DNA from: Posidonia oceanica | Taxonomy: Eukaryota; Streptophyta; Magnoliopsida; Alismatales; Posidoniaceae | DNA: 64,000 nucleotides | NCBI GenBank assembly: GCA_037176725.1 | Contig: JAZBRS010000026.1 | Span: 104,949,501-105,013,500, forward strand | Reading direction: 5' to 3' | Shown: positions 42,242 to 54,359 of the stretch, one piece after another | How the letters are laid out: each line of letters opens with the position of its first letter | Position numbering within the stretch: the first letter of the stretch is position 1 | Notes under the pieces: generated by a model | The model's database searches: none | What the model saw: only the letters and a program-made list of their open reading frames with translations | Told to the model about the DNA's origin: nothing | Translations under genes and position numbers: made by a program

Positions 42242-43714
42242 CCAGACAAGGGATAAGCAAACCTTCTCTTTGGTGTTGTACCTGGCCTCGCAGTCGTTGA
42301 ACTTCTTGCTCAGGTAATAGATGGCTCGTTCCTTTCTACCTGAGTCATCATGTTGGCCCATGATTGCGCCCATGGAATGTTGAGTGGTGGAGAGATATAA
42401 TAGCAGGGGTCGTCCCGATGTGGGGAGAACCAGGACTAGAGGCTTGATAAGGAGCTGCTTGATTTTGTCAAATGTAGCCTGACACTCGTCGCTCTAGTTG
42501 ATCTGTGCATTCTTCATCAGGAGCTTGAAGATCGGTTCGCAGATGGGAGTGAGCTGCGCTATGAACCAACTGATGTACTGCAATCGCCCCAACAGTCCTC
42601 GGATCTCCTTTTCAGTTATGGGAGGCGGCATCTCCACGATGGCTCTTGCTTTGCTAGGGTCCACCTCGATTCCCCTTTGATTGATGATATAGCCGAGGAG
42701 CTTTCCGGAAGACACTCTAAATGCGCACTTGTTGGGGTTGAGGCGGAGTTTGTATTGCCTCAGGCGATCAAAGAGCCTCCTCAGGCAGGTGAGGTAATCC
42801 TCGGGCTCTTTGGACTTGGCAATCATATCGTCCATGTAAACCTCGACTTCTTGGTGCATGAGGTCGTGGAACAGCACTGTCATGGCCATCTGATAAGTTG
42901 TCGCCGCATTCTTGAGCCCAAACGACATTACTTGGTAGCAGAAGACTCCCCAAGGGGTGATGAAGGATGTCTTTTCCATATCCTCCCTTGCCATTCTAAT
43001 CTGGTTGTAGCCGGAGAAGTCGTCCATGAAGGAGAGCATTTTTTGTCCAGCGGTGTTGTCAACCAGGACGTCAATGTGCGGCAGCGGGAAGTCATCCTTG
43101 GGACTCACCTTGTTCAGGTCTCTATAGTCTATGCACATGTGGACCCAGCCGTCTTTCTTGGGTACTGGCACAACGTTCGCCAGCCATTCTAGGTATACGA
43201 CGACCTTGAGGAAGCTGACATTATGCTACTTCATGATTTCTTCTTTGATCTTGAGCAGCCATTGTGGTCGCCATCTCCTGAGTTTCTGCTTCACTGGCTT
43301 TGCATCTGGCTTCAATGGTAGAGTGTGTACCACTATCTCGACGTCGAGGCCGACCATGTCATCATAACTCCAGGCGAAGACGTCTGCATATTCCCTAAGG
43401 AAAGCCAGGAATTCTGCTCTGGCCTGGGGTGACAGTTTGGCACTAATGCGGACCTCTTTGACTTCTTCTGCTGTGCCGATGTTGACCACCTCTGTCTCTT
43501 CTTCGATGTGGAGGTTTGGGCCCTCTAGATCCTCGTCGTAGAGCTGGAACTCAGGTGATGGTTCATCATTCTCATCTACGCCTGTATCGTCCTCCTCTCC
43601 ATATGCAATGGGTTTTGAGAGGATCTCCCTTTCGAAGGTTGGGTCTGTGACATCGAAGGAGTGGATGTGCTCGACGTTCTGCCCTTGTTGATGCTTCAGA
43701 ATGGTCACACTCAC
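42242..43714 (-). pseudogene. pol: RT and RNase H N-terminal part of element E
   Basis: From 43714: acidic linker and RT entry (VRISAKLSPQARAEFLAFLR, EYADVFAWSYDDMVGLD), TLPLKPDAKPVKQKLRRWRP; then PVPKKDGWVHMCIDYRDLNK, FMDDFSGYNQIRMAREDMEK, FITPWGVFCYQVMSFGLKNA, and the catalytic VYMDDMIAKS box. RT ends and RNase H begins with YLSTTQHSMGAIMGQHDDSG, showing Gln where the first catalytic Asp is expected. Two stops interrupt: TAG for Gln near 43225 (EEIMK*HNV) and TAG for Trp near 42491 (AQIN*S). Confidence 0.9.
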
Positions 43715-45887
43715 TCTAGTGTTTCTGTAGGTGCGATGGGTGACCTCTGTTTGGGTGGTTTCTGGACCTGCTAACTGACAGGGCAGCTCTGATCCCTCTA
43801 CCGCTGTTGTTGCTGTCGTGGGGATAGTTGTTGCCTCTGCATTTCCTGATGTACTTGTGGGGAGTGCCGGGGACGGGTAGCTGTCCTTCTGCTGACAGGT
43901 CTGATTGCTGTCGCCTGGTATGCTACCTGAGCCTAACTCAGGGTGTTTTTTTTTTTACCCCCACTTTGTCCGAAGTGGGGCTTGTGCTGTATGTACCACC
44001 TAGACCCGCCTCCCGGCTGCGAAGTGATTAACTCAACTAGTCTAGTGGGTGTTGCTGCTGATTCTTCTTCCAAGACCATAACAAGTGAGTGGTCTTCCTG
44101 CTGGGAGGGATCTGTGATCACGGCTTTCCCTTTCCTTGCCATCTGTTGTTCCGCGGCGTCTTCCGCCAGTGCTGCAAGCTGCCCCTGGAATAATATTTCC
44201 AAGTCTCCGAGTAGGCTGTCTACCTGAGCCTCTGCAGTCGTTCCTTCTTCCTCATCTGAAGCCAAGTCGACATAGTAGGCGCTGACTGCCTCTTGAGTCT
44301 CTTGCTCGGCTGTTCCTTCGCCTGTGCTGGTGCCTCTAGCTGTTAACTGTACTGCTGATTGGGGTGTCTGTCCTGCTGCCGGCAATGTTGATTGATCGGC
44401 TGACTGACCTGCCGGTGCGCCTGACTGCGGCCCTGTGGCGACTAGAGATGCAAACAGACTGGCCAACGATGCCACTGGTGGGTGTGCTGACAAGGTTGTT
44501 GCCGCAGCTGACGAGAGCAGTAGTGGAATTGTGGGAGCTGCTGGATGTGCCTGGACCTCCCTGTCGGTCCGAACTGCCTGTGCCTTAGACTGTTCCTCAT
44601 CCGAATAGTACTCTTCAATACAAACCCACTCCTCTGTCGGCAGTGGGGGACTCTGGCATGGCGCTTGATGTGCTGCAGCTTGACTTTTGTTTGGATCAAG
44701 GAGACCTGCACTGGTGAAATTAGTGAGATCCCAAGGGATGACAATCTTCTGATTCCTTGAGCGCAGGCCTCCATCTTTGTGGGTTTGCCAGTCGTATCCG
44801 AGACCCTCGAAGTCTCTTCGCTCTTCGGCCGCGATCGGCTAGGCGATCCCTTGGCCGTACCGCCCGTGTGGTGTTCCCTTCACATAGCCCCACCTGTGAC
44901 AAAGGTTCTCGACCATCTGAAAATGGTTGCTGTGAATGGCTAGGCAGCTGACACGCTCAAGATCAGGGATATAGTTAACCGGTTCAAACCAATTAACACG
45001 GTACAAAGTGTCGAAAGGCTTGGGATCAAACTGGACAATCTGCTATGATACGGAGGAGACTGCATCGATCCGCTCCTTGTCGAAGTTCTCCACCATGACA
45101 ACGACAACGTCGTCGCCCCAACGGAACTTGATCATACGATGGAGGGTCGAGGGAATGACTTGATGCTTGTGCAACCAAGGGTGCCCAAGCAGAAGGTTGA
45201 AGGTGGGTTCCAGGTCGACGATGTAGAATTCCACATCGAATACAACTGGGCCTATAGTAAGGAGAATAATCAGAATCCCCAAGGAGTCATGGTGTGTGTT
45301 GTCAAAAGCCGTCATTCCCTCTATGGCTGGCGTGATATCCTCGGCTTTGAATCTGAGCCTGCTTGTTGTGCGCAAGGGGCAGACATTAAGGCCTGCGCCA
45401 ATATCAACCAACGTCAGGGAATGCGAAAGTTCTTGAACTGCACCGTGATGAAAAGGGGTTGGTTATGATTGATTCCCGCCAGAGGCAGCTCATCACTTGA
45501 AAAAGAGATGACCTGGGGAACCACGATCATGCCCACCACGCTCTCTACGGTTGCTGGCTCAATGGTTGGGGATACGTGGGCTGCTTGGAACACGCGGAGG
45601 AAGGCCTCTCGATGTTCCGAGGATGTGTGGATGAGGTCCCAAATGGATATATCGACCTTAACCTTCTTAAGTTGGGCGGTGATGTCGGTCGTAGGTTGGT
45701 CCTTCTTGGTGGTGGAAGGGGTGGCCTTGGCAGAAGGCTCTTCTATGGTGGGACCAGGGGGTTGGCTTGCTAGTGGGGGTAGAGTGGGCTCTAGACGGCT
45801 AGGCTTGGCTACCAGTGCTGTAGGCTTGTAAACCCTCCCCGACCGCGTGATTTCCGCGCACATCTTTGTGGCGTAGTCATATGGCAC
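43715..45887 (-). pseudogene. pro: Protease and linkers of element E
   Basis: Protease at about 45043-45560: NHNQPLFITVQFKNFRIP, then after a break VDIGAGLNVCPLRTTSRLRF (the usual DNGS reads DIGA here, a probable active-site change), ending FNLLLGHPWLHKHQVIPSTL. 44500-45040 carries the G-patch-like and acidic YYSDEEQS part. 43933-44493 is the Ser/Ala/Gln-rich linker with AYYVDLASDEEEGTTAEAQV. 45414-45887 is the Pro-rich gag-protease linker (YDYATKMCAEITRSGRVYKP). Confidence 0.82.
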
Positions 45888-48204
45888 GCGATGGGTATCC
45901 CTGGTCAGGTTAACAACCAGGGGAGCATGAGCTGCGAGCTCCAGAGGGGTTGCTGGTGTGTTTGCTGGGTGGTGGGGGAATTGGGAATGCTGCTAGGAAG
46001 GCCGTGAGGGCTCTGGCTGGGACCTAGCTAGCAGGCAAATAGGTGGTTGAGCTTGGGATTGTATGGTGGGCTGCACGGTGGAACGCTCCGGCTTGGCGGC
46101 CAGCTGGATCATATGGATTCCTGACTCGAAGGCAACAACTGCCACAAGGTAGGGAAAGGAGGGAAAAGGCTCAGAGATGTCCTGAATGAGATCAGAGGGG
46201 TCCACCACGGACGTAGCAAACCTGGAAGGGAAGATGGAGTGCACTCCTAAGGTCCCTGTGCCTCTCGGGCTAGAATGCTCTGACAAAGGCTGGCGGACAA
46301 TGCTAGGATGGGAGGGCACTGATCCTGATGCAGGTGTGGATGCTAGTGGAGGTGTGGATGTGGATGCTGCCTCCTACGTGTCGATAATGATGACCTTTCG
46401 GTCAATCAAGTCCTGAATGGCGCCCCACAGCGTGAAGCAATTATCTGTCGAGTGGCCCACGACTTGATGGTAGTTGCAGTACAGATTCGCTTGTTACCAC
46501 GCCGGGAGTGGATTCGGTGGTGGGAGAACCTCGGGGGGGCTAAGGAGCGACGTAACCTTAGAGAAGACAGCACTCAGCGGTTCCACTAGTGGGGTGAAGT
46601 GGCGCTGATTCGTGTAAGGCCGTCTCTGCCCTTGGCGTTGTCCTTGCCGAACCGACACGGCAGGATAGACCAGTCGAGCAGTGGTTGTGATTTGTGGAAT
46701 GGGAGGTGTCCTAGGTGCAGGTGCATAAACTACCTGATTCGGGCCAGGCTGAGCCACCACATTGACGGGCGCGATAGGGGATTCGACGTACGCAACGGCG
46801 GTTCTTAGAGGGTCCCTTCTCCTGGGGTAGCTGTTGTTGTTGCCGTTGTTGTTGTTGCTGTTGTTGCTGCTACCACTGTTGTTATTGGGGGCGGTGGCTT
46901 GCTTGGCAAATGCGGAGAGCACGGGGAAGTTTCCACTCCACAGCGAGCTTTCCACACGGGCGCCAGCCCGAATCAGGGTTGCAAAACTAGCGACTGGCTG
47001 TATGCTAAGCAAAGCCCCAGTAGCCGGTTGCGCACCTCGGATAATCAACTTGATAGACTCCTTGTCAGAAGGCCTATCGCGAACTTGTGAGGCGAGGGCA
47101 CGCCAGTGGCCGACGTACTCCCCAAACGGCTCTTGTGGCTTTTGCTTGGTGGCGACCAGATCCTCGCACTTTGGGATCAGGTCCAGATTGAAGGCGTACT
47201 GTTCCAGGAACGCCTGACTAAGATTGCTCCAAGTCTTGATGGTGGCCATATCAAGGGAAGTGAACCACTTGAGGGCCGGGCCAATCAGACTCTTTTGGAA
47301 CAAGTGGATCAACAACCTCTCGTCAGCCTGAAACTGAGCGAGATCTCCGCAGTATGCCCTCAGATGAGAAATGGTGCAGCCCTTACCATTATATTTGTCA
47401 AAGTCCGAGATATGGAAGTTCGATGGGAGTACCGCCTCTAGGAAGTAGCAGAGGTCCCGGAACTGGTAGGACTGGCTATCACCGCCCTACACTAGATGTA
47501 GTGCTCTTTCTAAGTCGCCCATCCTGGTGAGGAGGGCATCTGGGGTCGCTGCCGATGGTGATGGTGCAGCTTGGGTGGGGGTCGCATACGCTGAATGGGT
47601 CGCACCTAAGTGCTCCTCTGGATCCACCATCGCGCCGCCTGGTGATGCGACGTGAGGGCCAGCGTATCCGTACGTGGGTGCAGTGTGTGGTGGCATGCAT
47701 GCTGAGGAAGGAACATGCTGATGCACTAGGTAGGAGTAGGCGGAATGTTGTGCAGTGATCGGTGCAGTGTGTAGGAGCAACAGCTGCTGCACTGGCGTGG
47801 TGCTGGGTAGTGGGCTCGAGGGGTACTGTGCTCCTACCAGCCCAAGGGGCTGGCCACCAGATGGTGGAGTCATATGCTGTGCTGTGAGTGGTGTGAATGC
47901 AGAAGGCAATGGCTACACCCCCATCGCTGGAGCAATGAGTAGCTGGGGCAATGGCATAGTTGGAGGTGCGGTGGGAGGAGCCTGGAATGCAAGAGCAGGT
48001 TGCAGGGGGACCTTAGGAGTAGCAGGGATTATAGAGGGCTGAAGAGACAGAGCCATGCCTTGCAGCTTCTGTGCAAGCGCCATCAGCTGTTGAGCTTACA
48101 TGATAGGGGTCCCTTTGGTGGGGAGACCGAAAGACGGGACAAACAAAGGACCAGATGCCAAAGGTGGCAAGGACACAGACTGTCCAAAAGGCAAGGATCC
48201 TATA
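45888..48204 (-). pseudogene. gag: Gag of element E, N-terminus cut by element G
   Basis: The zinc-knuckle-like motif is near 46440-46490 (CNYHQVVGHSTDNC). The capsid core is at 46494-47460: LFQKSLIGPALKWFTSLDMA, FLEQYAFNLDLIPKCEDL, EPFGEYVGHWRALASQVRDR, QPATGALLSIQPVASFATL. An Asn/Ser-rich run encoded by a CAA/TTG-type microsatellite (46830-46890) separates capsid and knuckle. N-terminal parts (47487-47909) are Pro/Ser/Ala-rich. Element G interrupts it at 48204 inside GGCAAGGATCCTA, the same text as 29735-29750 of B. Confidence 0.85.
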
Positions 48205-48539
48205 TGTAGTAATCCCAATGTTCGGATCGTCCATGCACGATGCCAAAGCTCGCGTGCACCGATCGGAATCAGGCTCACTATAAGCGGCTATGTCCGAGAA
48301 GGAAGACCTAACTCGAAAACATTTAAAAGAGAGAAAAAAGGAAAGAAAAGAAGAAGATAAGACAAAATCGGAGTCGCCACCAAGTCTATTAAATCGGAAG
48401 ACGAGGAAAACCAAGGAAATGCGTGAATAATCACGCAAAACCAAGCAAAAGATGCAAAGCAAAGCAATGCAGAAGAGATGAGATGCAAATGAATGCAAAT
48501 GATGTGACCCGTGTGTAGGACAAGGGCAATATGGTCATT

Positions 48540-48630
48540 GCGGGCCAAGAGAGGGTAAGGACTCCTGTTACGCGCGGAGAAGGTGTTAGGCACCCCCGAC
48601 ACGCCCGAGAATCGGTCTTTCTAGACTTAC
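48540..48630 (-). promoter_or_regulatory. Conserved LTR block, copy in G
   Basis: AAGGACTCCTGTTACGCGCG, GGTGTTAGGCACCCCCGACA, CGAGAATCGGTCTTTCTAGA; about 335-425 bp from the LTR 3' end. Confidence 0.7.
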
Positions 48631-48899
48631 GCTCGCATATGCAGGGGAATGCAGACTTTGAATGCTTAAGTGCCAATGAATGCCTGTCTACATGCTCAAA
48701 GGTGTGCTCTAAGTGATGAAAGACGATGCAAGGAAGTAAACGTGCAATCTAAGCGCTCAGCAACGCTGTCTGTGTTCCGAACCGGGCGAAACCTGGCTCG
48801 TGAGAACTCCGGACAGTAAGCATCACTGCCCTATATGCAAATGCAGGCGAAAAAGCGAAACAGCGAGGAAACCATGCAATGCAATCGACATGCAAGGGG

Positions 48900-49673
48900 A
48901 AACGGCGTAAAACAGCGCGAGGAACGAAACAAGTATGCAAAAAGATGCGAGAACAAGGTTGACATGCAAAATGATGCAAGGAACGGAACAAGGACGCAAA
49001 ACGGAGCGGAAAACGAAACAAGGGCGTAAAACCGGGCAAGAAAAACAAGGGCACGCAAGACGAGACGGGAAAACGAAAGGGCACGCAAAACGGTGCGGGA
49101 AAACAAGACTGCACGCAAAACAAGGCAAGACAAAGAAGTGGCACGCAAAACGGAGCAAAGAAACTTGAAAGCATGCAAAGCGGAGGCAAGAAAACTAAAG
49201 GGCACGCAAAACGGTGCAAGACAAAGAAGCGGCACGGAAAATGAAGCGAGGAAACTTGAAAACACGCAAAACGGGGCGAGAAAACTAAAGGGCACGCAAA
49301 ACGGTGCAAGACGAAGAAGCGGCGCGCAAAACGGGGCGAGAAAACTTGAGAACACGCAAAACGAGGCGAGAAAACTAAAGGGCACGCAAAACGGTGCAAG
49401 ACAAAGAAGCGGCGCGCAAAACGGAGCGAGAAAACCTGAAAACACGCAAAACGGGGCGAGAAAACTAAAGGGCACGCAAAACGGTGCAAGACAAAGAAGC
49501 GGCACGCAAAACGGAGCGAGAAAACTTGAAAACACGTAAAACGGGGCGAGAAAACTAAAGGGCACGCAAAACGGTGCAAGACAAAGAAGCGGCGCGCAAA
49601 ACGGAGCGAGAAAACTTGAAAACACGCAAAACGGGGCGAGAAAACTGAAGGGCACGCAAAACGGTGCAAATGG
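48900..49673. repeat. 30-bp minisatellite organised in 90-bp higher-order units (LTR G)
   Basis: Five near-identical 90-bp units start exactly at 49201, 49291, 49381, 49471 and 49561. Each is three diverged 30-bp monomers (GGCACGCAAAACGGTGCAAG..., GGCGCGCAAAACGGAGCGAG..., AACACGCAAAACGGGGCGAG...). Older irregular monomers lie at 48900-49200. LTR I has only the simple 30-bp form. The array creates artificial long frames (minus 48749-49669 and 48831-49754; plus 49093-49539). Confidence 0.93.
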
Positions 49674-49949
49674 CATGCAAATGAATGCAGTGCAGGGGTT
49701 CAGGAGGACATACCTGGAGATCCGGGGGTCTGATCGGAGATCTGCTTGGTCCATGCTGAAGAGCGCTTCGCTGCGGTCGCCTGGGCAGCTTACTTGAGGA
49801 GATCCAACGGTCGGATTGGAAGATATCGCAGCTCCAAGGCAGAAGGGCCAGAACAGGGGAGAAGAACAGATCTAAGTGTTCAGGAGGTCCTAGGGGTGTG
49901 CTGAAGGTCCTCCCGAGTGAAGGGGAGTCAAGAGTGTCTGGTGTATGCA

Positions 49950-50790
49950 AAATGGAGCTAAAATGCAAGATTAAATGGATGCAGAATGCATGCAAAGCAA
50001 GAAAAGACAAAGAAAAGCAATTTGGAAAGAACAGGGATTCAAAAGCATTTTTGAAGAAAGAAAGGGGCTGAAATGCAAATTTTCCAGAAAACAGGGTTCT
50101 GGGGAGTCCGGGAATGCAAGTGGAGGGCCTACATGCAATTTTTGCAAGCATAGGAGTTAAAATGCAACTTAGGGGCAAAACAGTCTTTTTACATGATTTT
50201 TGAAAGATGCAAGGCTCTATGTGTGATTTTCAAATCATGCAGGGGTCAAATATGCAATTTTATATGCAAAATATGCTCTGACATCACTGACCATGGACTG
50301 AAATGCAATTTTTCGAAAATGCAGGGTTGGAAATGCAATGCAATAAGCTAAAATGCATGTAAAATGATTACTGTCCATTAGAGTGGACCTACATGCATAA
50401 ATCAGAAAACAGAGGGGGATAAATGCAATGCAACAAGCAAAAATAAAAAATAAGACCTAAGTTCTACAGTGCAGAGGACCAGGATGCAAAAACAGAAAGC
50501 AAAAGGGACCCAGAATGCAATTTAGTATGGCAAAGTTAATGCATTAAATCTAATTAAACTACTGCGGGACTTAAGTGCAAAAATAAAAAACAGAGGGACT
50601 GAAATCAAACTTATTAATGAAGGAATGCACAGTAAATGGACTAGAATGCAAAAACAGAGAAACATAAACATTTCATGCAATTTAATATAGTTTCAGTTCA
50701 AAAATCAGCAGATTTAATCTAATGAAGGACAAGAACGCAAAATAACAACAACTAAGACCAGAAATGCAATTTAGGGCAAAATAAATAAGT
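49950..50790. repeat. Degenerate ATGCAATTT-type repeats (LTR G)
   Basis: Counterpart of 18840-19870 in LTR I: diverged copies of GGACTGAAATGCAATTTT and TGCAAAAACAGA spaced 50-80 bp apart. Non-coding. Confidence 0.6.
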
Positions 50791-53700
50791 TAAACGAAAA
50801 TGTTGCTACAGCGAAAATGCAGGTCGTCGGCCACTGTAGCAGTCGCTACCAGTGGCCGACAAAGGGGGCAGAAGGCTGAAGGCTGGGAGGTAGCTCGGCG
50901 GGCGAGCTTCACCAGGCCCTGGCGGAGCTCAGGCGACATCCGGCGAGCGGCGACGCTGCTTGGAGCGGAGCTGAGGAGCCACCGGAGGTCTGAAACAGAT
51001 TTGGGGCAGTCTGGCGTGTTGGAGCGACGCCGGAGGAAACGGAGGCCACGACCGGAGTCCAGGAGGCCGTGCGGAGCTAGGACGACCAGCGGGAGGTCGT
51101 TCTGCAGCTCGGCGCGATGGGACGAGCATCGAGCTCGTCGGGGAAGAAGGTCAGCGACGGCGCTGACCTCGCGAACGCGGCTGCAGAACCCCTTTTCGAG
51201 GGGTGGAAAAGCAAGAGGAGAGGATGAGGAGGCTGAAGGAGTAGACGTTTACCAGTTTCCGCGTCTGAGACGTCCTCCCGATGCAGGTGGTTCCAGAAGC
51301 CGCCGGTGGAGTTCGTCCGGTGAGGGGAAGCGCTGTCCGCTGCTCGCGAGGGCTGGAATCGCCTCAAAGCGACTCTCCGGAGCTTCCTGGATGGCTGGAC
51401 GCAAGCTTCGAAGATCGGAGGAAGATTCGGCAAAATTGGGTGCACTGCTGGTCGTCCGAGGTGGGGGGAGGTGCTTGTTGCCCTCTGGATCGAGCGGGGG
51501 CTTCCGGTGGGTAGCTGGGACTTCAGTGATGGGTTCTGGATGGTTGGAAGGGTCTGTGGAGGCTGTGGGTGGAGTTTGCTGGTTGGACGATTCTCCGGTC
51601 AGAGGGGAAGGCAACTGTTTGTGGTGCTAGATTTCGTCTGTGAGGGGAACTGGAGGTGAAGCAAAGCGGGGTTGGAGAGGTAGTGTCTCAGTGAGTAACG
51701 GGGCAGAGTTTGGGGAGGAAAGGTGGTCTGTGGAGCTGGGAATTCTGAGGTGGAAGAGAGTTGGGTTCTGTGTGAATTTCTGGGTGGTCGGGGGGAAATG
51801 CTGGGTTCGTTCTTTGTGTGGAATGGGGGGTGTGTTGTAAGAAGTTTGGGTGAGATTCGGGGGCCAATTCCGAGTGATTTCGGAGGTGTTCTGGCTTCGG
51901 TTTGCAGTCGAACTGAAGGGGAGAAAATTCTGGTCTTTTCTGGGTGGAGGAGAGGGAGCTCTGGGTTCTCTCCGGCTGGGGATTACACACGGGAGCGGGG
52001 GTGGAGTTCTCTGGGATGTTTTCCGCGTGACTTTCTCTTCCTCCTCCTCCCTCCTTATCGTTCCACAGAGCGCTCCTTTTCCTTGCAGGTCTGCAGGACT
52101 GCGACCATTAACTGTCGGTGGCAGGAGCACGGCCACGAAGCGGCGCACGCCGGTCCGGTCCTGGCAGCAAGCGTGCGAGCGCAGGCCCGGTCGTGGCAGG
52201 AGCTGGCGATGGCAGGCGGCTCGCAGAGTCTGCAGGTACTGTAGCGGCACTGTGCGGACGGAGGGAAGGAAGAAGAAGGACTGTGGATGCGGGCCGGGCT
52301 GAAGATTTGAAAAAAGAAAAAAGCAAACGGGCTGATGAGCCCAATAAGGAAGAAAGGAAGAGATAAAAAAGAGAAGAAAGAAAGAAAGATGGAAGAAAGG
52401 AGAAAAATAAAATAGGAAAAAATAAGATAAAAATAAATAAAAATATTAGATGACTTGGGTTGTAGGTTAGGTGTTCAATTAGATTTTTAATGACCGTTTT
52501 CAGATTAATTAATGCGTTTTAGGCTTGATTAGGGTTTTAGGGTTTTCTTTTGTTGTTAATTCATTTTCCACTTGATTAAGTGTTGGTTAAATTCTTTTAA
52601 ATTGTTTTTAAAATTGTGTTTTCTTGTTAAGTATTTTAGGATGTTAATTAGGATTTTTAGGCTTTATTTTTATATCAATTAGAATGGGTTTTGGGCTTTT
52701 TAGTTCTAGTCTTTTATGTCTTTCTTCTTTAAAGTCTTTTGGACTATGTTTTTTATTTTTGTTTGTTAATTCTTCTTGATGTTCTTTAGTTGGATTTTTC
52801 TGATTTGATTAAGTGTTTTGAGTCTTTTAACTGTATTTTCTTTTTCTTTTTTTTTTAATTAGGTTCTTATGCCGTTTCTTTCTTATGTTTATTAGGTTAA
52901 GTCTTTTACTTCCTTTAATTACTTGTTTTATTGTTTGATTTTTAATTCTTCTCTTTAGGGTTTGTTTTTTAATTCTTTTAGTGGGGTTTTTATTCTTGGT
53001 AGGTTCTGACTTTATTTCAGTTTTTATTTGATTTTACAATATTTTCTTTTGGTTTGTTTTGCATTTTTTAGTTTGCATGCTTGGTTTTCTTTTTAGCTTG
53101 ATTTAGTTAAGTTTGAGTTTTTAATCATTTGTTTAATGTTTTTTAGTTGCTTTTCTTGGAATTCTGATTTGTTTCTTTTATGTTTTGGGGTTTTACAGAT
53201 TTTTAAGGATTTTCATGGATTTTTGCTAAAGAGAGAAGAAGGGAAAGGAAAAGAAGAAAAAAAAGGGGAAAAGGGAAATAAAAGGGAAAGAGATAGGTTT
53301 GAGGGAAAAGATTTTTAAAAATCAGGGAAAATGTTAAAAATAAAATAAAAATAGGAATAAGATAGAGAAGGGATAGGAGTACAAAGGGGGCCCACAGCCA
53401 AGCCGGAAAAAGGGCAGGAAGGGGATGAAAAGAGAGACGATAATCCGGAGAGAGAGAGGAGAGAGAAAACGATAATCCCGGAGAGAGAAAACGATAATCC
53501 GAGCAAAAGGGGGTCTTAAAGGTCTCGGAAAGGGGTGAGAATTGGCGGGTGTGGGGTCTAGGGTTTCTAGTTTTGGTCCCGGAGTTTTGGTTTGGTTTTG
53601 AGAAGGTTTTGGAGGGGTTTTGAGGTGTAGAAAAAGGGTATTTTGCCTAAGTTTCCTAGGGTTTTTGGGAGGGGTCTGGTTTGAGATTTTGCAGGTTTTT

Positions 53701-53909
53701 TTGGTGGGTTTACTAAGTCATCAGGGGTGAGTGTTCCTATGGATTTTGGTGGATTTTCAGGTTCGGGAAAGGGGGATAATCTTAGGTCGAGTTTGGACTT
53801 GTTTTGAGGGGAAAGAGGAAGAGGAAGGCGTGGATTTGGGTCTAGATTCGGGTCCAGCAGCCACCGGAAGGCTCCAAACGATCCAACCTGTCAAAATGGG
53901 GTGTCAACA

Positions 53910-53924
53910 GATGCCCCTCCCTGA
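53910..53924 (-). other. Polypurine tract of element G
   Basis: The minus strand reads TCAGGGAGGGGCATC directly before the LTR start TGTTGACACC. This placement defines 48205-53909 as a 3' LTR and shows that G continues to the right. Confidence 0.85.
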
Positions 53925-54359
53925 GCGAGGCCGAGCGAAGCGAGGCCGCTGCTCAGGGTTGACGGGACACCCCATTTGACCGGCGAGAGCTGAGGGTTGC
54001 TATCGGCGTGAGCCACTTATTCGACGGATGCGCCGAACATCGTGGATCGTTGCCGCAATGCAAAGTGCAGGTGCAAATGGATGAGATGCAATGTATGCGA
54101 TGCATGCTAATGCGGATGCAATGCAAAAGTTAGTGCTAGAGTTAGTACCGATGGGGGGACCGAAGCGACGCGGGTGACGCTGGCGATGCTGACGACGCTG
54201 AAGAGGGACGTTGCGGTGCACCGCGGAGCTTGACGGGAGGTCCAGACCTGCCACGAAAAGAAGGATAGCCAATGCTACAAAGGCGCGACGGGAGAGGTGG
54301 ACCTTTTCCCGGACGCGGGAGGATGCGGGGCTCCGTCGTTTGGGACGGAGTCACGCGGG
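53925..54359 (-). other. 3' untranslated DNA of G next to the polypurine tract
   Basis: GC-rich, no gene. It includes GACGGGACACCCCATTTGAC (53960-53979), which resembles the LTR 5' terminus (GACACCCCATTTTGAC), about 50 bp inside the element. Confidence 0.5.

Larger units (their letters stand above)
38754..48204 (-). mobile_element. Element E: Tat/Ogre-type Ty3/gypsy, oldest host of the nest
   Basis: Minus strand. Visible parts from right to left: gag (cut at 48204 by element G), protease, linker, RT, RNase H (split by solo LTR F), then aRNH cut by LTR C at 38754. Integrase and the 3' end lie beyond C, outside the window. Domain sequences are closest in style to B and G. Stops at conserved Gln and Trp codons show it is dead. 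Confidence 0.88.
48205..53909 (-). repeat. 3' LTR of element G (5,705 bp)
   Basis: Minus strand TGTTGACACCCCATTTTGAC (53909) to GATTACTACA (48205). It matches solo LTR I throughout except for expansion of the 30-bp array and absence of the 18288-18450 segment. Donor-like sites on the minus strand: CTG|GTAAAC (51252/51253) and CAG|GTATGT (49713/49714). Segments: conserved block, tandem array, ATGCAATTT-type degenerate repeats, GC-rich part (50810-52250), T-rich part (52440-53215), purine-rich parts. All long frames in it appear to be by-products of composition or repeats. Confidence 0.9.

Noticed and set aside
46830..46890. Leucine-rich plus-strand peptide (poly-Leu)
   Set aside because: Antisense reading of the Asn/Ser-coding microsatellite in gag of E.
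48749..49754. 306-307-codon minus-strand frames and 148-codon plus-strand frame
   Set aside because: Produced by a 30/90-bp tandem array without stops; several frames are open on both strands and composition is purely repetitive.
50800..52302. Long plus-strand frames (276, 173 and 150 codons) in GC-rich DNA
   Set aside because: GC-rich part of LTR G, antisense to the element; similar but differently framed openings in LTR I (20425-21117).
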